Below, piece by piece: positions 5,783 to 8,131 of a DNA stretch of 8,131 bases. The notes below the pieces were generated by a model, which did not search any database, was not told where the DNA came from, and was given only the letters and a program-made list of their open reading frames with translations. The translations under genes and the position numbers were made by a program. The stretch lies in assembly GCA_012515135.1 (NCBI GenBank), contig JAAYYX010000186.1, positions 1-8,131 of the forward strand, given 5' to 3'. Position 1 is the first letter of the stretch. Each line of letters starts with the position of its first letter. The DNA is from Clostridiales bacterium. GTDB lineage: Bacteria > Bacillota > Clostridia > Peptostreptococcales > Anaerovoracaceae.

Positions 5783-6987
5783 TGACTGAAAAAAGATTTG
5801 TGCCTTTGCTTTTTGCCGGGGATATCAATGTTTACAGCGTGGCAAGGGCTTTTCACCAGGCTTACGGAATAAAATCATATGTTTACGGCAAATTTTATTC
5901 GGGACCCTGCCTGGACAGCAAAATAATAAACTATACGGCGGATCCTGCGGCAGACGAGCAGGAAACCTTTTTGACGCTTGTTACAGAGTTTGCCCGGGTC
6001 CACGCTGATAAAAAGGTGCTTCTGATCGGCTGCGGCGACAGTTATGTGGAACTGGCCAGCGCCAACAAAGGAAACTTTCCGGCAAATGTCATAGTACCTT
6101 ATATAGACATTTCGCTGATGCATGAACTAATAAATAAAGAAAAATTCTACAGTCTTTGTGAAAAAAACGGGGTAGATCATCCCGAAACATTCATACACAG
6201 AGAAGAATCGGGATATGATATAAAACTGCCCTTTAATGCCCCCTATATAATCAAGCCGTCCAACGGCATTGAGTACTGGCGGCATCCCTTCAAAGGACAG
6301 GAAAAGGTATTCAAAGCCGAAAGCTATGAAAGACTCACAGAGATATTGAAAAGCATATATGATGCCGGATATGCTGATTCTCTGATCATACAGGACATGA
6401 TACCCGGGGACGATACATATATGAGGGTGCTGACTAATTATTCCGACCGGCAGGGCAAAGTCAGCATGATGTGTCTTGGTCATGTACTTCTTGAAGAGCA
6501 TACGCCCCACGGAATAGGCAACCATGCGGTCATAATCACTGAGCAGAATATAGAACTTGAAGAAAAAATAAAGAAAATGCTGGAAAAGATAGGATATACC
6601 GGATTTTCGAATCTTGATATAAAATATGACAGCAGAGACGGAAAATTCAAGGCATTTGAAATAAACACAAGACAGGGCCGCAGCAACTTTTATGTTACCG
6701 GCTCCGGAGCAAATGTGGCGGAATATTTTGTACGTGATCATATCTATGGAGAAAATATGGGATTCCATTCTGTGGATACAGAAAATCTTTGGATGGTAGT
6801 ACCCAAAAAAGTGGCATTCGATTACATCAGAGAAGAATACCACGATGAAATGAAAAGACTCATAAGAGAGGACAAATTTCAAAATCCGCTGATATATGAA
6901 CATGACAACAAATTAAAGAGAAAACTGAGAACAGCGAAACTTCTCATGGGACACCATAAAAAATTCAAGAAGTATCTGGGGAAATGA
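5782..6987 (+). CDS. ATP-grasp carboxylate-amine ligase, D-aspartate ligase-like
   Basis: 401 residues from ATG 5782 (an in-frame TTG at 5779 would add one). ATP-grasp enzymes activate a carboxylate as acyl-phosphate and join it to an amine. Visible elements: an N-terminal pre-ATP-grasp domain starting VPLLFAGDINVYSVARAF; a central ATP-binding lysine in PYIIKPSNG (Lys158); the IIQDMIPGDD segment at 202-211 for the second half of the nucleotide site; and a C-terminal Mg-binding strand with Asp279 (SNLDIKYD) and Glu293/Asn295 (FEINTRQGRS). This layout fits the family of the D-aspartate ligases that add D-Asp to the Lys side chain of UDP-MurNAc-pentapeptide in enterococci and lactococci. The racemase and MurE-like genes directly downstream support a D-amino-acid crossbridge role. 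The C-terminus (about 375-401) is very basic and could contact membrane or anionic precursor. Substrate specificity is inference; another amide-forming role is possible. Confidence 0.82.
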   Translation: MTEKRFVPLLFAGDINVYSVARAFHQAYGIKSYVYGKFYSGPCLDSKIINYTADPAADEQETFLTLVTEFARVHADKKVLLIGCGDSYVELASANKGNFPANVIVPYIDISLMHELINKEKFYSLCEKNGVDHPETFIHREESGYDIKLPFNAPYIIKPSNGIEYWRHPFKGQEKVFKAESYERLTEILKSIYDAGYADSLIIQDMIPGDDTYMRVLTNYSDRQGKVSMMCLGHVLLEEHTPHGIGNHAVIITEQNIELEEKIKKMLEKIGYTGFSNLDIKYDSRDGKFKAFEINTRQGRSNFYVTGSGANVAEYFVRDHIYGENMGFHSVDTENLWMVVPKKVAFDYIREEYHDEMKRLIREDKFQNPLIYEHDNKLKRKLRTAKLLMGHHKKFKKYLGK

Positions 6988-6990
6988 TTT

Positions 6991-7704
6991 ATGAAAAAAG
7001 AAAAAGCCAAGTGTCTTGGTATAATAGGAGGCATGGGACCTCTTGCAACACAGACATTTTATAAAATGATAATAGATATGACTAAGGCAGACTCCGACCA
7101 GGATCACATAGACATGATAATACTTAATCATGCCTCTATGCCCGACAGGACAAAAGCCGTCAAAGAGGGAAAACTTGATGAACTTTTTGCCAAACTGGTC
7201 ATGGATGCAAGATTTCTCGAAAGCGGCGGAGCATCTTTTATTGCCATACCCTGCAACACTTCCCATGTTCTGATCAAAAGGCTTAAGGAGTCGGTGAGCA
7301 TTCCTTTTATAAACATGATAGAAGAATCGGTAAGTGAAATAAGGGAGATTTACGGCAGCGGCAAAAAGGTCGGTATAATGGCCACGGACGGTACGGTCAA
7401 AATGGGCATGTATCAGGAAGAGTGTCTCAGAAAAGATCTGGTGCCCGTGATCCCTTCAGAAAAGAACCAGAAGAGGATCATGAAGATAATATATGAAGGA
7501 GTAAAAGCCGGCGAAGTCATCGACAAAAAAGATTTTGATGAAGTGAAAAAGGAATTTGAAGAAAAAGGATGCGAATGTGCACTGCTGGCCTGTACAGAGC
7601 TTTCATGTATAAAGGAGACGGAAGGCCTGCCCGATTACTACGTTGACGCCATGGGATCTTTGGCAAAAAAAGCCGTTGAACTTTGCGGAAAGGAGCTCAA
7701 ATAA
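6991..7704 (+). CDS. Aspartate/glutamate racemase family protein
   Basis: 237 residues, the usual size for this cofactor-independent racemase family. Two cysteines act as acid and base on opposite faces of the substrate. Both are present: Cys88 in IPCNTSH and Cys201 in LLACTELSC. The N-terminal GIIGGMGPLAT (10-20) and the C-terminal VDAMGSLA (218-225) are also typical. It most resembles amino-acid (Asp-type) racemases rather than MurI, given the GGMGP motif, but aspartate versus glutamate or broad specificity cannot be told from sequence alone. It starts 3 nt after the ATP-grasp stop, with GGGGA (6978-6982) 8 nt ahead of the ATG. Between a D-aspartate-ligase-like gene and a MurE-like gene, its likely job is to supply the D-acidic amino acid for the cell wall; that is inferred from context. 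Confidence 0.88.
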   Translation: MKKEKAKCLGIIGGMGPLATQTFYKMIIDMTKADSDQDHIDMIILNHASMPDRTKAVKEGKLDELFAKLVMDARFLESGGASFIAIPCNTSHVLIKRLKESVSIPFINMIEESVSEIREIYGSGKKVGIMATDGTVKMGMYQEECLRKDLVPVIPSEKNQKRIMKIIYEGVKAGEVIDKKDFDEVKKEFEEKGCECALLACTELSCIKETEGLPDYYVDAMGSLAKKAVELCGKELK

Positions 7705-8131
7705 ATGGAAAAAAATTTTTATGAGTTGAAAGAATATATTTCCTTGTTGGAAGAAGAAGGCCTTATTGATCAGATTTTTGCAGAAGAAGAGGATCTCAAA
7801 AAAAGAGTAAGACACGTATCATACAGTTCTAAGGATATTGGATTCAATACTTTATTCATATGTAAAGGAGCTCATTTTTCTGAAGGATATCTTCATGAAG
7901 CGCTGGGAAAGGGAGCCTTTGCATATGTAAGCGAAAATAAATACAATGTTGATGCTCCATGCATCAAAGTAGATGACATAAGAAAAGTGATGCCTCTGAT
8001 AGCGGACTTTTTTTATGAAAGGGTATGGAGACGCATTTGTATAGCGGGAGTGACCGGAACCAAGGGCAAATCCACCACAGCATATTATATGAAAAGCATA
8101 CTGGATCAGTACCTTAAGGCTTCGAAAAAAC
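7705..8131 (+). CDS. MurE-like Mur ligase, 5' part only (runs off the right edge)
   Basis: 142 codons are visible with no stop before the edge. The start ATG follows the racemase TAA directly; AAGGAG (7690-7695) is 9 nt ahead. The N-terminal UDP-binding domain is recognisable: HVSYSSKDIGFNTLF at 37-51, then CKGAHFSEGYL and an AFAYVSE strand. The ATP-binding P-loop GVTGTKGKSTT occupies 115-125. Mur ligases join an amino acid to a UDP-MurNAc-peptide in the cytoplasm. The CKGAHF-type N-terminal domain looks more like the Lys-adding MurE of streptococci, as I recall it, than the DAP-adding type, but the specificity motif lies in the missing C-terminal domain. The common S-Y-D-S-R uridine-binding motif reads S-Y-S-S-K here, a mild departure. 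Grouped with a racemase and an ATP-grasp ligase, it probably works on a wall precursor. Whether it is the only MurE of the cell is unknown. Confidence 0.85.
   Translation, partial: MEKNFYELKEYISLLEEEGLIDQIFAEEEDLKKRVRHVSYSSKDIGFNTLFICKGAHFSEGYLHEALGKGAFAYVSENKYNVDAPCIKVDDIRKVMPLIADFFYERVWRRICIAGVTGTKGKSTTAYYMKSILDQYLKASKK

Noticed and set aside
6127..6903. 258-codon open frame on the minus strand
   Set aside because: It lies wholly antisense to the ATP-grasp gene, has no ribosome site, and its Phe/Ile/Tyr-rich translation looks like a reverse-frame shadow. The + strand frame carries clear family motifs.
1..8131. CRISPR array, insertion sequence, phage genes or tRNA
   Set aside because: No regularly spaced repeats, transposase motifs, inverted-repeat ends or cloverleaf-like sequences were seen; gene packing is continuous and looks like ordinary chromosome.

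Overview
The window looks like chromosomal DNA of an anaerobic, low-to-moderate GC member of the Clostridia. Arg is mostly AGA and Ile is often ATA, Shine-Dalgarno sites are strong and AG-rich, and the first half is a classic clostridial 4-hydroxybutyrate fermentation cluster. All eight genes lie on the + strand. I see no rRNA, tRNA, CRISPR array or mobile element.

Region 1 (1-4976) is the 4-hydroxybutyrate block. A good sigma-A-type promoter (136-164) precedes a small NifU C-terminal-domain (Nfu-type) Fe-S carrier. Next comes abfD (4-hydroxybutyryl-CoA dehydratase), whose [4Fe-4S] ligands and catalytic residues fall at the same positions as in the characterised Clostridium aminobutyricum enzyme. 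A hairpin, a small Cys-rich protein of unknown function, a 4-hydroxybutyrate CoA-transferase (abfT/cat2 type) and an iron-type 4-hydroxybutyrate dehydrogenase follow, and the block closes with a strong intrinsic terminator (4940-4976). Together the enzymes convert succinate semialdehyde to 4-hydroxybutyrate, then 4-hydroxybutyryl-CoA, then crotonyl-CoA, which feeds butyrate formation. The genes that would supply succinate semialdehyde (GABA aminotransferase, or succinyl-CoA transferase plus succinate semialdehyde dehydrogenase) are not in the window, so its source is open.

Region 2 (about 4977-8131) is a tightly packed second operon, apparently for the cell envelope. It holds a DUF975-type membrane protein, an ATP-grasp ligase whose start overlaps the previous stop (TGATG), an aspartate/glutamate-type racemase 3 nt later, and a MurE-like Mur ligase that starts directly after the racemase stop and runs off the right edge. 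Racemase, ATP-grasp ligase and MurE together suggest production of a D-acidic amino acid and its ligation to the diamino acid of a peptidoglycan precursor (a D-Asp or D-Glu crossbridge). That reading is inference from family and context.

The points most worth a second look are the uncharacterised Cys-rich protein inside the dehydratase cluster, the Fe-S carrier next to an Fe-S dehydratase, and the DUF975/ATP-grasp/racemase/MurE unit. Translation starts were moved from the longest ORF for three genes because Shine-Dalgarno spacing favours a start slightly downstream.
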